Assembly: GCA_036924085.1 (NCBI GenBank)
Contig: JAVGWX010000005.1
Coordinates: 95,233,764-95,297,763 of the forward strand
DNA length: 64,000 nucleotides
Direction: 5' to 3'
DNA from: Ariolimax columbianus
Taxonomy: Eukaryota > Mollusca > Gastropoda > Stylommatophora > Arionidae
The notes beneath the pieces were generated by a model. That model saw only the letters and a program-made list of their open reading frames with translations, was not told where the DNA came from and did not search any database. A program made the translations under genes and the position numbers. Below, in pieces: positions 33,452-43,830 of the stretch. Positions within the stretch are counted from its first letter, which is position 1. Each line of letters opens with the position of its first letter.

Positions 33452-34831
33452 TTAAGAAAAAGTATGGAAGATATTTATACCATGTGGTTGGAGACATCCC
33501 ATACTAGAGATAAGTCTGTTCTCAAGGGCGAATCGATGACGATCGTCAGAGAAGCACGAAACTAGACCAGTGACACTGACGTCAGCCATACCCCGGTGCT
33601 CAGGACCATTGAAGTGGCTGGCAATTGGGGAACCAGTGCGGTTGCGGATGTCGTTGAGGTGTTGGCGGAAACGCTCCCGTAGTTCCAAACCAGTTTCCCC
33701 AATGTAAGTCATACCACACTGGCGGCAGATGATGGAATAGATGAGGTTACGAGATTTGCATGTGAACCCCTCTTTGATGAAGAATTCAGCCTTAGGAAAG
33801 GTAATGGAGCGAGAAAGGATGACATGAGGGCAGGTAACACAGCCACGTGAATTTTTGCACGGCCTGGTGCCTGGGAGGCTATGAGGGCTGGTGTGTAGGC
33901 GACTACTGACCAGCAAGTCCCTCAGGTTCCTGTCACGCTTGTAGGCGACAAGGGGAGGATCGGGAAAAACTTCGCGAGTGGCAGGATCAGAGTGAAGGAT
34001 AGGGAGATGGCGGAATAGGATATCCCGGACAGAGACGCTGTGAGGGTGATAGGTGAGGACGAGTTTCACACGGTCAGAGGGAGGACGGCGGGTGGGAGTG
34101 AGGGAGTCTTGGCGGGAGATAAGAAGAACCCGCTGAAGAGTGGAGGAGAGAGTGGTCTCAGGGTAGAGTCGCTTGCGGAAGAAGTCAAGCATCTCGTGGG
34201 CCCTGAGGAGGAAGTCGTCGTCATCCTGACATAGGCGTCGGAGGCGGAGGAGTTGGGAGAAAGGAAGCGAATCGCGGCAGGATAGGGGATGGGAGGAAGT
34301 GTAGAGGAGGTAGTTGTGAGCGTCAGTGGGTTTGTAGTAGACAGTGGTGGAGAGGCCTGAAGGGCAGATAGAGACAGTGATGTCCAGAAAGTGGACAGAC
34401 GTGAGGGAAATGTCAGACGTGAACTTGATCGAGGGATGGAAGTCGTTGACAAAGTCGATAAAGTTGAGGAGGTCCTTCTCCGACATGTCAGTCATACCAA
34501 TCCCATCGTCGATGTATCGATAATACATCAAAGGAAAGGGGCCCTGGAATTGAAGCCAGATCAAGTGTTCCAGGTGACCCATGAACAGGCATGCGTAGCT
34601 GGGGCCCATTCTGGTGCCCATAGCCACACCGCTGATCTGGTCGAAGAACTGGCCATTGAATTCAAAGGTATTGAGAGTAAGAACGAGTTCTGCTTCGCCC
34701 TTGAGAACAGACTTATCTCTAGTATGGGATGTCTCCAACCACATGGTATAAATATCTTCCATACTTTTTCTTAAACCCTCACACTGGCCCCCATCTATTT
34801 GTCTTCCTTCCCCCCCCCCCGCCTCCCCCAT
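33452..34831 (-). CDS. Penelope-like RT (C-terminal half) with GIY-YIG endonuclease
   Basis: The 459-codon frame is intact. Residues 1-46 are not PLE protein; they are the antisense of the inverted right arm read in frame. True PLE sequence starts near residue 47 with LVLTLNTFEFNGQFFDQ, followed by GVAMGTRMGPSYACLFMG and the catalytic YYRYIDDGIGM. A thumb/linker follows, containing a CKNSRGCVTCPH Cys/His segment. The C-terminal GIY-YIG nuclease reads LIYSIICRQCGMTYIGETG, ELRERFRQHLNDIRN and ASHFNGPEH. It ends HGINIFHTFS. The upstream half of the RT is missing by 5' truncation, so the protein should not be able to mobilise itself. PLEs are retroelements that normally insert by RT plus GIY-YIG activity. 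Confidence 0.93.
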   Translation of the reverse strand: MGEAGGGEGRQIDGGQCEGLRKSMEDIYTMWLETSHTRDKSVLKGEAELVLTLNTFEFNGQFFDQISGVAMGTRMGPSYACLFMGHLEHLIWLQFQGPFPLMYYRYIDDGIGMTDMSEKDLLNFIDFVNDFHPSIKFTSDISLTSVHFLDITVSICPSGLSTTVYYKPTDAHNYLLYTSSHPLSCRDSLPFSQLLRLRRLCQDDDDFLLRAHEMLDFFRKRLYPETTLSSTLQRVLLISRQDSLTPTRRPPSDRVKLVLTYHPHSVSVRDILFRHLPILHSDPATREVFPDPPLVAYKRDRNLRDLLVSSRLHTSPHSLPGTRPCKNSRGCVTCPHVILSRSITFPKAEFFIKEGFTCKSRNLIYSIICRQCGMTYIGETGLELRERFRQHLNDIRNRTGSPIASHFNGPEHRGMADVSVTGLVSCFSDDRHRFALENRLISSMGCLQPHGINIFHTFS

Positions 34832-35103
34832 TCTTCCATCAGTTCTCTTCCCCCCTCTCTTATATCAATATCACGCCCTCCCGGCTTATATTGCCTTCTC
34901 ATTGTTCTCCTATCTGGACCACTATTTGGCCACGCTTGGCTTATCAGGCATATTCCGCCACTTTTTGTTTGACCGCTCCTATTTCAGTTTCTATCGAGTA
35001 CTTGGCACGACAGGTCGCTTAGACTGAAAGCGTCTCCCACCTGAAACAGATGAGTTGACCATTTTTTCTTATTTGTTGATTTGTTAGTTCAGTGTTGTTG
35101 TCC

Positions 35104-35128
35104 CTGATGAAGGCCTATTGGTCGTAAC
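35104..35128 (+). ncRNA. Hammerhead-ribozyme-like core in PLE, right arm
   Basis: The inverted duplicate of the motif at 33098-33122 carries the same GTAA deviation, so the change predates or accompanied the insertion. Confidence 0.45.
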
Positions 35129-35289
35129 GTAGGTTTTGTTTGTGTTCTCGTCTCGGTGCGGTATCTGACCATACCCATTTTTAAATTTTGATTAAGCTCA
35201 ACCTTAATCAACTTTTACTAGTTTTTTTTCATGTTTTTTTCCCATTATACACATCCACAGAACCGCTGCAGCCTCGCCTTATTTTAATT

Positions 35290-35303
35290 GAGATTCCTTG
35301 AGA
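35290..35303. other. Target-site duplication of the PLE, right copy
   Basis: GAGATTCCTTGAGA repeats the left flank. It is separated from the right arm by 49 bp of unrelated sequence starting CCCATTATACACATCC. Confidence 0.7.
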
Positions 35304-35363
35304 GAATTGACCATCCAGTCTTTCATTTTGAATATCATTCACAAAAAAACTTTTTGTGTCCAC

Positions 35364-35399
35364 ACCTCCCCCCCCCCTCCCCCCCCCCCCCCCCCCCCA
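35364..35399. repeat. Poly-C tract
   Basis: A run of C interrupted by TCC, followed by CAAAAAAAGAAACC-type A-rich sequence. Confidence 0.9.
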
Positions 35400-35714
35400 G
35401 CCACCAAAAAAAGAAACCAAAAAACCCTCAGAAAACAACAAACAACAAACTGACACCACAACACTTTCTTTGATTGTAAACTCTCTGAGCACAGACGCCA
35501 TTGTTGAATATAGGCTGTGAACGTGCAAGCAGAACCTAGCGTCTGTTACCTACAGAAAACACAAAGCTGAATGTTGCTGTCTCCCTCCAGAAAAACGTTT
35601 CTCTGACATCCCATATGAGTTGTTGACCTACTTATTGAATTACTCTCGGGCGATTTACTGAACTTAGTATATCATATTCGAGGTAGCTTCAACAAGTTCC
35701 TGGAATTAGTGCAT

Positions 35715-36890
35715 TGTACAGAAATAAGTTACAATCGAACAATCTACGCTACATTTCCTTTAAAATAGTTCGTTTTGCCAACATGCATACAGCTGTTGGA
35801 AACATTCGTGGAACCCATTCTTTGAGACCTCTCTCGGCTGTCTTGTCGCATTCGTGGAACCCATTCTTTGAGACCTCTCTCGGCTGTCTTGTCGCATTCG
35901 TGGAACCCATTCTTTGAGACCTCTCTCGGCTGTCTTGTCGCATTGGTGATAACGTCCTCATCATTCTTGAATTTGTCCTTTCAGTGCCGATTTCAATCGA
36001 GGGAACAATAAAAAATCAGCCGGTGCCAGGTCGACAGAACATGGAGGATGTTCACATTGTGCTTTGGGAGGTACTGCTTCACCAGTAGGGATTGATGTGC
36101 TGGCACATAGTAATGCAGCATAATCCAACTGTTTGTTCTCCATTTTTCTGGTCGTTCTCTTCTGATTGTATCTCTAAGACGACATATGATATCAATGCAC
36201 ATTTCCTTGTTAGCCGTTTGGTCTTGAGTAATGAAATCATGGTAGACAATAAATGGTATTTTTACAAAAAACTTCCAACATAACTTTTCCTTTGCTCTTG
36301 TCTAAACGAAATGTCTGTGTCCGGGGAGATGTGGGAGATGTCCATTCAGAGGACTGATTGACGTTTTGTTCGAGGATCGTATACAAAACACCAGGTCTTT
36401 TCTCCTGTGAATATGCTGTTGAGAAAATTGCTATCTTGATCAGTTATTGTGATTAGGTCGTCTTCTGTGGCCAATCTCGTGAATAACAAACACGGTGCAT
36501 GTGTAGTTCATTGTGGAGAATACTAAGGCAACGTCCAACTGATATTCCAACTTCTGAGGCTATTTTCTCAATACTAAGTCTTCTGTCAGCAAACACAACG
36601 TTTCGAACACGCTCAATGTTCCCATTGTTGATCGAGGTTGACGGTCGTCCACTACGTGCATCATTAACGTCACTAACGCTTCACAGAAACGCTTGTTTCA
36701 CTCAAATACATGTGATTTCTTCAATGCGGTATCACCATATGCTTCATTAATCAATGTGTGTGTCTCCGAGGATGACTTCTCAAGCAAAACACTGAATTAG
36801 ACATTTGCACGTTGTTTAATCAAGGACATTTTCTACTGCGACGATGCAATGAGAACAACACACAAACAAAATTCTGTAACTTCTGTTCGA
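35715..36890 (-). pseudogene. mariner transposase, nearly full length, dead
   Basis: Minus-strand blocks run in order: TLINEAYGDTALKKSHVFE, a SGRPSTSINNGNIERVR stretch, ADRRLSIEKIASEVGISV and a HNELHMHRV segment. The first catalytic block is degraded to GEKTW where GDETW is usual. Then come KRQSSEWTSPTSPRTQ, RLRDTIRRERPEKWRTNSW, and PAHQSLLVKQYL preceded by HYY where HDN should carry the second Asp. DLAPADFLLFPRLKSALKG follows, and a C-terminal NATRQPREVSKNGFHEC leads into a FQQLYACWQ-like end. Frameshifts are frequent. Loss of the second Asp alone predicts no activity. A 46-bp triplication disrupts the C-terminus (35803-35940). Confidence 0.9.
35803..35940. repeat. 46-bp triplication inside mariner C-terminus
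   Basis: Three identical or nearly identical 46-bp units start CATTCGTGGAACCCATTC and end GGCTGTCTTGTCG. On the minus strand each encodes the transposase C-terminal segment TRQPREVSKNGFHEC in turn-by-turn shifted frames, so the unit derives from the gene itself. Confidence 0.92.
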
Positions 36891-36899
36891 GAGTAGATG

Positions 36900-38030
36900 T
36901 GAAGGTCACGTCTGCCATGTCGTCCCGTCAAGGTCACTACCAACTTATAAATATATATTCTCCACAATATCAGCTTTCATTCAAACACGAGTCAACTATT
37001 TCGGAAACTTTTTGAAGCTACCTCGTTTATATCTTCTTTTATTTTTCTTGTGATTTAGTTTCTACATGGTGGATTATAACCACTTGATCCTAAGCACCAC
37101 CATCCACAGTCAAACTTGATATAATCGCTCCTCTTATACCATGAGGTGTGGATGTCTTCTTTTCTATGTATTGTGTTTTAAAGTTTCTACAGGATGCCAT
37201 AGCCAAATCCATGCACATTCCTCCCACCCTCCCCCTTTCGTCTCTTACATTATCCATGATAGATCACAGTGGTGATATTCTTTGCTCCCCAATTTGGACC
37301 GGCTAAAACAAGTATGAACGTAATTAGATACACGAAAGCGAGTGGCGGTATTTAGATATTTTACATGCATTATTAGTGTTGGTCATTATTCTGTACACAA
37401 AGGCTGGCACTAATTGAAGCTAGTTACAAATGTTATCACTTGTTTTATCAGCCAGCCTCCTCGTATTCACTATCAATGTAGGGTTTTCTCCATTCTATAT
37501 CTTCCTGGCTGTATCCGCATCACGTTTTCATACGTCCACTTGAGCAGATCTAAAGAAAGATATGGGCACCTTAAGGTTACTTGTAACTTCTTAGAACTAG
37601 TGCAGGAATGTTACTGCTCATGGACATATGTGCTTTCTCTGTCCTTTATAACGTGCACACGTTGTGTAGCAGATGTTCAGCAGCCATTGTAACGATTCTT
37701 CGGTATTTCCCATCTTGAGTTTGGTAAACAGATGGTAAAATCACTGTAGTGCTGCCTATGTGGAGTCTTCAGATTACCACCTGTTCAATTATGTTGAGAC
37801 GGTGATGTGTGTCGTTTGGCTGCTGAGCTTAAAATTTTGCCTCCCATTTGTTCCTGTATCTACACCTGCAAACCGTTAATTATCGTGGCATTTTGGTTAC
37901 CGTGTTTGACGCAAGGTCTAAATCATGTGTTTATTTGTGTATGGTGTGGAGAATTTGAATTTTATTATTTTAGCGCAAAATAAACAGTGATATTAAAACA
38001 CGTGCACAATGGAGAAGAAACTACAATGGC
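36900..38030. other. No recognisable gene
   Basis: A 92-codon frame (37414-37692) and smaller ones show no conserved domain. A short C-rich patch lies near 37220. Confidence 0.45.
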
Positions 38031-38039
38031 CACATATAA

Positions 38040-38178
38040 CGTTACTCAACTATCAATATCAGGTGATCATCTTCCGGCTACGTAGAAGACACAACAGCCA
38101 GATACTTTGTTACTCCGCAGAGTCTTCTAAACCAGTGTAATGACGTTAACTAAGTTAAGTTAAGATGCTATCTTTATT
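38040..38178 (+). mobile_element. Probable CR1-like LINE 3' UTR and TAAGT tail
   Basis: CGCAGAGTCTTCTAAACCAG and a nearby GACGTTAA match the sequence after the CR1-like end at 3957-3995. Here it ends in AAGTTAAGTTAAG, a simple repeat typical of LINE tails. No coding part remains. Confidence 0.5.
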
Positions 38179-38951
38179 ATAAAATCATGATCGACACCAC
38201 AGACCTGTGTACTTGTGATACTGCTCCCAGACAGCAGGGCCTATTGCAGTTCAGTCCATCATACAGGAGTAACACGCAGAAACAACCAACGTCCCACCAT
38301 ATAAAATTGCACAAAAGTGTACAAAGCCTCGAGCTGACTGCTGCTTCTGTTAGTCATTAAAGTCGAACTCTGAAGAGGAACAAAAAAGAAGGAAAAGACT
38401 AACACATACACAAATAAAAGCCTGAATGTATCGCAAAATTAGATTTGAGTGGTCCACACCAATTAGTAGAGTGTAACTTGAAACAACTGGACTTTAGAAT
38501 CGTTACGATTCTACACATGCAATACGGAATCTAATAATGAAATCTGTTGCGATACAATCTCCACAAGTTTCATTAAATTGAAGCTGAACAGGAATCACTC
38601 TGATCAATGTAGATATTCAATAGGTTGAATTATTTAAAAAATGTTTTGTTTCACCAACATTTTGGGCAGGTAATTTGAATACCTTGCTATCTCCACACGG
38701 AGAATTGACTTTCAACGTTGGATGCCTCTTTATGCTGCCAAATGACGAAGTGACTTCCGTATTCAGATCACAAACTGATATACGATCGCTGAAATTGTTA
38801 TTGGAAATTTAAAAGGTGTCAATAGATAGCAGCAACATCCGACTTTGTGATTACTGTAGGTAGCAGACGATAGGTGTCGCATGCACGTGCGCAGGTGAGG
38901 TACAAAATGGCGTAGGTGCTCACAAAGTGCACAATTAAGAAATAGCCTGTT

Positions 38952-39345
38952 TTGTGCGTTTTTATTTTATTGGGGAAACGGACAGCAAAATGCAGAGACT
39001 CCGTAGTGGTTCTTGCTTACGATGAGAAGCGTTTGTCATATGAAGCGGTGCATAACTGGGTCAAAACATTTTCTCGACGACGCGAACAATATGCTTATGA
39101 AGTTCGACATTGTCGTCCTGTTCAGATTCGAACAGAAGCTTACGTTCGACGCGCGACGGAGATAAATAGATCTGACATGCGAGTAACGATTAACAGCTAT
39201 AATCGGATGTTTGCGTGGTTAAGCCAACAGCACAATGCATGATCGATTTTAATTTGCGTAAAGTGTACTCTTGGTGCTTAGACAGCTGAATGTCGAAGAC
39301 AAAATGAACTGAATCGGTCTGTCCTTGCAGCATGTTTGCCGAAAT
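38952..39345 (+). pseudogene. mariner transposase, N-terminal fragment
   Basis: The frame reads LAYDEKRLSYEAVHNWVKTF, then CRPVQIRTEAYVRRATEI, then RSDMRVTINSY and, in a shifted frame, MHDRF. This matches the mariner N-terminal helix-turn-helix region (YGEKCLSYxxVxNWVKxF ... GRPV..RTE ... D.RVTI). A degraded RRQNELNRSVLAACLPK-like part follows. The same-strand C-terminus is at 40295-40620, so about 950 bp, including a 27-bp array, now separates the two halves. 38180-38950 holds nothing I recognise. Confidence 0.82.
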
Positions 39346-39579
39346 GCATATGGAGGATTAGACATACTAAACAGGATCGGATACGGATCAAGATGCTGAG
39401 CAGCGCATGAGCTGCAATGGTCAGCGACCCATAGCTGACTGCTAGCGTCAGGGCCAGCGAACCAGAGCTGCCAAGACCCTTCTACACCACCACGCGGTGA
39501 TCCTGGATAACAGGTTGTAGCAGGGCAGAGTGGCTAAGGAGAAGGGATCGAAGAGGGAATGCTAACCCGGTAGTCAAAA

Positions 39580-39665
39580 AATGATTGCTGAAGTCGGATG
39601 TGTTGGACCGAAAGGTGCAAATATCGCAGTCAAGCTGTAAACTACAACACAACGCATTCCGTTCT
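39580..39665. mobile_element. Partial SINE body
   Basis: GCTGAAGTCGGATG and GGTGCAAATA-type blocks match the 3' body of the SINE at 46893-47110 (GCTGAAGTCGGATGCACTGG). The tRNA head is not recognisable here. Confidence 0.5.
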
Positions 39666-39756
39666 CTAGACTACATTCTGCTACGTAAGCCCTTTCAGGG
39701 TTTGGTAGCGGGAGATTGAGAACGAACGAAGAAAAAGAAGAAGAAGAAGGATACGG

Positions 39757-40105
39757 ATATTGTGTACATCACTTCCAACCGTAATCATGTGTACATCACT
39801 GCTAACCGGAATCATAGGTGCATCACTACTAACCCGAATTATGTGTACATCACTTCCAACCGTAATCATGTGTACATCACCTCCAACCGTAATCATGTGT
39901 ACATCACTACCAACCCTAATCATGTGTACATCACTGCTAACCGGAATCATAGGTGCATCACTACTAACCCGAATTATGTGTACATCGCTTCCAACCGTAA
40001 TCATGTTTACATCACTACCAACCCTAATCATGTGTACATCACTGCCAACCGGAATCATAGGTACATCACTACCAATCTGAATTACGTGTACATCAGTACC
40101 AACCC
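39757..40105. repeat. 27-bp minisatellite, about 13 units
   Basis: GTGTACATCACTTCCAACCG plus TAATCAT recurs with a few variants. Nine-residue repeats (VYITSNRNH and relatives) on both strands are artefacts of the unit length. Confidence 0.95.
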
Positions 40106-40294
40106 AATCAAAGCGTGCTTCAATGCAAAGGAAACTTCCTTCATCCCATTCTGCCAAGAAGTTCAATGCTACACCATCAGTAGAGGAGATTATGCTTACA
40201 TATATTTAGGATTCTCACAGAGCGTTGTTGACCAATTTCCATAAGAAAGGTGACAAAATGAATACACTACTTCACGTACTGTGACGTTCTGTTT

Positions 40295-40625
40295 GTGTTC
40301 TGGATGCAGAAGAACGGTTAAACCCAGGCAATGCCAGACCACATACCGCTCGAATAACCCAGGAGAATATTGACCAACTAGGGAGGCAACTTCTTATAGT
40401 CCACCTCACAACCTCTGACAATGTCCACCTGTTTGAAGCACTAAAAATCCACCGAGGCGGGATACGTTTTGTGAATGACAAAGAGGTTGCACGTGGCATT
40501 GAACGTGGCTTTGAGAACAGAGGAAAGATTTATATGCTACAACTTTTGGTGCACTGATAAAGCGATGGATAAATGTATCAATGATGGTGGAAATTTTGAG
40601 GGACGTTTAAGTCGAACTTGGACAT
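40295..40625 (+). pseudogene. mariner transposase, C-terminal fragment
   Basis: The sequence encodes NARPHTARITQENIDQLGRQ (the RPHTAR block after the second catalytic Asp; the Asp position itself reads as part of a degraded LDAE/PG stretch). Then come a VHLFEALK segment, GIRFVNDKEVARGIE, LYATTFGALIKRWI-like and NDGGNF-like blocks. It is probably the other half of the fragment at 38952. Confidence 0.85.
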
Positions 40626-40689
40626 ATTTTAAGGGCAATATTTTTTAAAATCAAGTAGTCAACATGCCATTTATTTGTTGTTTTAATTT

Positions 40690-41180
40690 CCTGCAACGTT
40701 TATGTTTTGTTTTAACCTCCTGCAACGTTTAGGCACTTATCCCATCGTTTAAGTAATCCTTGAAAAGCTTCAGTGTACAAATTTGTGTCAGTCTGTCTGA
40801 ACCAATCCATAACAGTCAGTTTCACTTCGTCATCAGTGATAAAATACTGACCTCCCAGGAATTCTTATTTGAGTTCAAACTGGTGGAAATCACTTGGAGC
40901 GAGGTCTGGGCTGTAAGATGAATGTGGCAATACCTCCCATGCGAGTTCCTGCGGATGGCACATAGTGCGGTGAGCCGTATGAGGTGGAGTGTTATCTATC
41001 AGGAGAAGGACGTACTCCGCGTATGTGTTAATGCACATCACTCAAAATGCGTATGTACTGTTCACTGTTGAAAATGGCACCACGGAGTAGAAAATCAAAA
41101 TGAATGTTAATTTCCGCAGGTTTCCTGCCTTCTTTCACAAGAGACTTCATCACAACACGCTGTTCCGTGCAAGCATTTTT
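40690..41180 (-). pseudogene. mariner-type transposase, C-terminal third
   Basis: On the minus strand I read LLLIDNTPPHTAHRTMC (catalytic Asp in IDN), then QELAWEVLPHSSYSPDLAPS with a following DFHQFELK, GGQYFITDDEVKLTVMDWF, and LLKRWDKCLNVAG. One stop sits at K-stop-EFLGG. It is a different mariner lineage from the plus-strand fragment next to it, and the two relics lie tail to tail. Confidence 0.88.
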
Positions 41181-41930
41181 AGTGTTGTCCGCCATTTTAT
41201 GAATCTGTCACGTTACTGACCAAAGGTAAGTGGACCATCTGGCAATAATGGTACACAAGTGCCCCTAACTAATGATAGTAGTTCTAGCAGGTTATAACCC
41301 ATTCAGGTGGAACTAGAACAAAAAGTCCTAGTTTTATTTGAACGTCCTTCGTATGTTGAGAAATGAGAGACAATTTAAGTGCAATTACAAATGTTTTTCA
41401 AATTGATATCAGACTTGTTTGTTTATTGCCATTTACTGACTTGCCCTCACACTGTTGTCCACCCATCTCTTGATGTTATTCTCCTGACTAAGAGGCTCTT
41501 TTCCTCTTCCATGTAAGTGTGTCTAGACGGATAATAAACAGTTAGCAAAGAATAATAAGACTGTAATCTGTCTGGCTTGTAGTACTAGACTTATAAGGGA
41601 GCTTGAGCATTAGATCCTCAACCCCATCGTTTACAAATAACCGGCCACAAAAACGGAGGACCTGCATCCTCACATGGCAATATCAGAGGAGTGGCTACGT
41701 CATATCTTTCTTTCTCATATTAACACTCACATGTGTTTTGCAGTACGGTTTTCTGATAAGCTGTATATCTTTTTACCTTGAAAAAATATTATAACTGTTT
41801 GGTCATGGTTTCCTAAATTGATTCTCGTGTCGCAAACATCTCGCTAACACCATATTATATGTTTTCTTGTCTTTCCAAGACAAGTGTCACATTCTTCTTT
41901 ATATCCACTTTGTTGGAAATTGTATGGATC
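41180..41930. other. No recognisable gene
   Basis: AT-rich flank without identifiable motifs. Confidence 0.4.
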
Positions 41931-41934
41931 AGAT

Positions 41935-42890
41935 AAATGAGGCCATGTGGATATCTAGAAAATGTGGCACCAGGAGTTGGACATGAGACAGAAAATGATG
42001 TGCTATTAGAAGTTAGACATGAGACTGAGAATTATGTGGAACCAGGAGTTAGACATGAACCAGAGGTGTATGTGGTACCAGGAGTTAGACATGAGACAGA
42101 GGAGTATGTGGTACCAGGAGTTATAAATGAGAGAGAGAATTATGTGGTACTAGTAGTTAGACATGAAATAATGTAGTATGTGGTACCAGGAGTAAGACAT
42201 GAAATAATATAGTATGTGGTACCAGGAGTTAGACATGAGAGAGAGAATTATGTGGTACTAGTAGTTAGACATGAGATAATGTAGTATGTGGTACCAGGAG
42301 TTAGACATGAGACTAAGGAGTATCTGGTGCAAGGAGTTAGACATGAAACAATGTAATATGTGGTACCAGAAGTTAGACATGAGACTGAGAAGTATGTGGT
42401 ACCAGGAGTTAGACATTAGATAATGTAGTATGTGGAACCAAGAGATTTATTCATTAGATAATGTAGTATGTGGTACCAGGAGTTAGACATGAGATAATAT
42501 AGTTTGTGGTACCAGGAGTTAAACATGAGATAATGTTTAATGTGGTACCAGGAGTTAGACATAAGATAATGTTTAATGTGGTACCAGGAGTTAGACATGA
42601 GATAATGTTTAATGTGGTACCAGGAGTTAGACATGAGATAATGTTTAATGTGGTACCAGGAGTTAGACATGAGATAATGTTTAATGTGTTTCCAGGAGTT
42701 AGACATGAGACAGGAAACTATGAGGTATCAGGAGCTAGACATGAGACAGAGGAGTATGTGGTACCAAGAGTTAGACATGAGACAGGAAACTATGGGGTAT
42801 CAGGAGCTAGACATGAGACAGAGGAGTATGTGAAACCAAGAGCTAGACATGAGACAGGAAACTATCGGGTACCAGGAGTTAGCAGAGATA
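41935..42890. repeat. 36-bp minisatellite, about 26 units
   Basis: The unit is GTGGTACCAGGAGTTAGACA plus TGAGATAATGTTTAAT or GAGGAGTAT-type variants. Most units contain the palindrome GGTACC. Blocks differ in end sequence (AATGTAGTAT on the left, AATGTTTAAT in the middle, GAGACAGGAAACTAT on the right), indicating stepwise amplification. 12-residue repeats in open frames are artefacts. Confidence 0.94.
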
Positions 42891-42975
42891 GAGCATTATA
42901 ATGATTGTACCTTGGAATCTGAGAAAATTTAAGAAATCAATAAATATTTAATGTTTGAAACTCAACTTCTATTGT

Positions 42976-42980
42976 GTGTC

Positions 42981-43011
<31 letters not shown>

Positions 43012-43050
43012 GTGTGCGTATGTGTGTGTGTGCGTGTGTGTGTGTGTTTC
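42976..43050. repeat. (TG)n microsatellite
   Basis: TG dinucleotides with TATATATG and CG interruptions. Confidence 0.95.
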
Positions 43051-43374
43051 ATTCACTTTGTTATCTTTGTGTCTTGCTTCTTGGCAGATAAGAAATCTAA
43101 TGAAGATACAACAGAACAAAATCAGATGATCACAAATAAATAGAGTGCATGCAATGTTCATTTGATGTGTACTTAGACAAAAGGAAAACAGAGATGGAAC
43201 CCCACATAACAAAGGCAAATATCTAATTCAGGAGAAGCAGGAGAAGACAGAGCAATAAGATATGTGATGATATGATACACTGGACAATATAAACGTAGGG
43301 CATCTGAAGTGCCGATACGTGCAAGGGACAGATGATCGTGAAATGAATTGACCGTTAGCGTTACACGCACGGCA

Positions 43375-43450
43375 CTAGATAATGATAAGGTTGATAATGT
43401 TAAGGTTGATAATGATAAGGTTGATAATGATAAGGTTGATAATGCTTAGT
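43375..43450. repeat. 16-bp tandem repeat
   Basis: GTTGATAATGATAAGG repeats about 4-5 times. Confidence 0.92.
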
Positions 43451-43674
43451 TTCAAAGTCTCTACTCTTCTCCAAGTGGATGTGGGTTGTTTTTATCTCTT
43501 GCAGCTTATTGTATCTATGAGGTGAGGTCACATACCACGCGTTCAACACTGATTTTAGCCGTCTCCTTCAACATGCCTGATTTGGTACAGGTTTGTGGTT
43601 TTCTGACACTGCTAAAGTATGGACGGACGATGGCGGTAATAGATGCGGTACGAGTCAAGTTAACTCTTGACAAC

Positions 43675-43830
43675 GTTTTTTGTAACGGGTTACAGTGGCT
43701 CGTCTTACATCCCTAGACGTACATGTCTTTTTTTGGTCTGCAGTGCAATGCCAGATTGTTGAGAAAGCTCATCACTATTTGGATTACAGTATATATGCCC
43801 ACCTCCTTGGCCATGCTGCTGTGACACAGC
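43675..43830. repeat. Dispersed repeat RepB, copy 2
   Basis: The blocks TGGCTCGTCTTACATCCC, TTGGTCTGCAGTGCAATGCC and GGATTACAGTATATATGCCC recur in the same order at 45955-46110 and partly at 29695-29830. The sequence after it (43830-44020) may extend the repeat. Confidence 0.6.

Larger units (their letters stand above)
32986..35240 (-). mobile_element. Penelope-like element, inverted twin structure
   Basis: The element consists of a 547-bp left arm (32986-33532), a 1161-bp single-copy centre and a 547-bp right arm (34694-35240) that is the near-perfect reverse complement of the left. The coding strand is minus. The left arm holds the last coding part plus 3' UTR. The right arm is an inverted, more severely 5'-truncated copy of the same end, ending in the identical A/T run. 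I saw only one or a few substitutions between arms, so the copy is young. Arms of equal length meeting near a TTCGCC string suggest one complex integration event. A 14-bp duplication flanks the unit, with 49 extra bases (35241-35289) on the right. Confidence 0.93.

Noticed and set aside
34391..34774. 127-codon plus-strand frame
   Set aside because: Antisense of the PLE coding region joined to the inverted-arm C-terminal codons; not an independent gene.
43088..43143. Possible terminal exon DKKSNEDTTEQNQMITNK after CTTCTTGGCAG
   Set aside because: Acceptor looks fair, but only 18 codons, low-complexity hydrophilic, directly beside a TG microsatellite; not enough to call.
43486..43716. Possible small exon after TTTTTATCTCTTGCAG, ending at GGTACAG/GTTTGT
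   Set aside because: It borders the RepB dispersed repeat, the reading is short and has no homology; likely chance splice-like signals.
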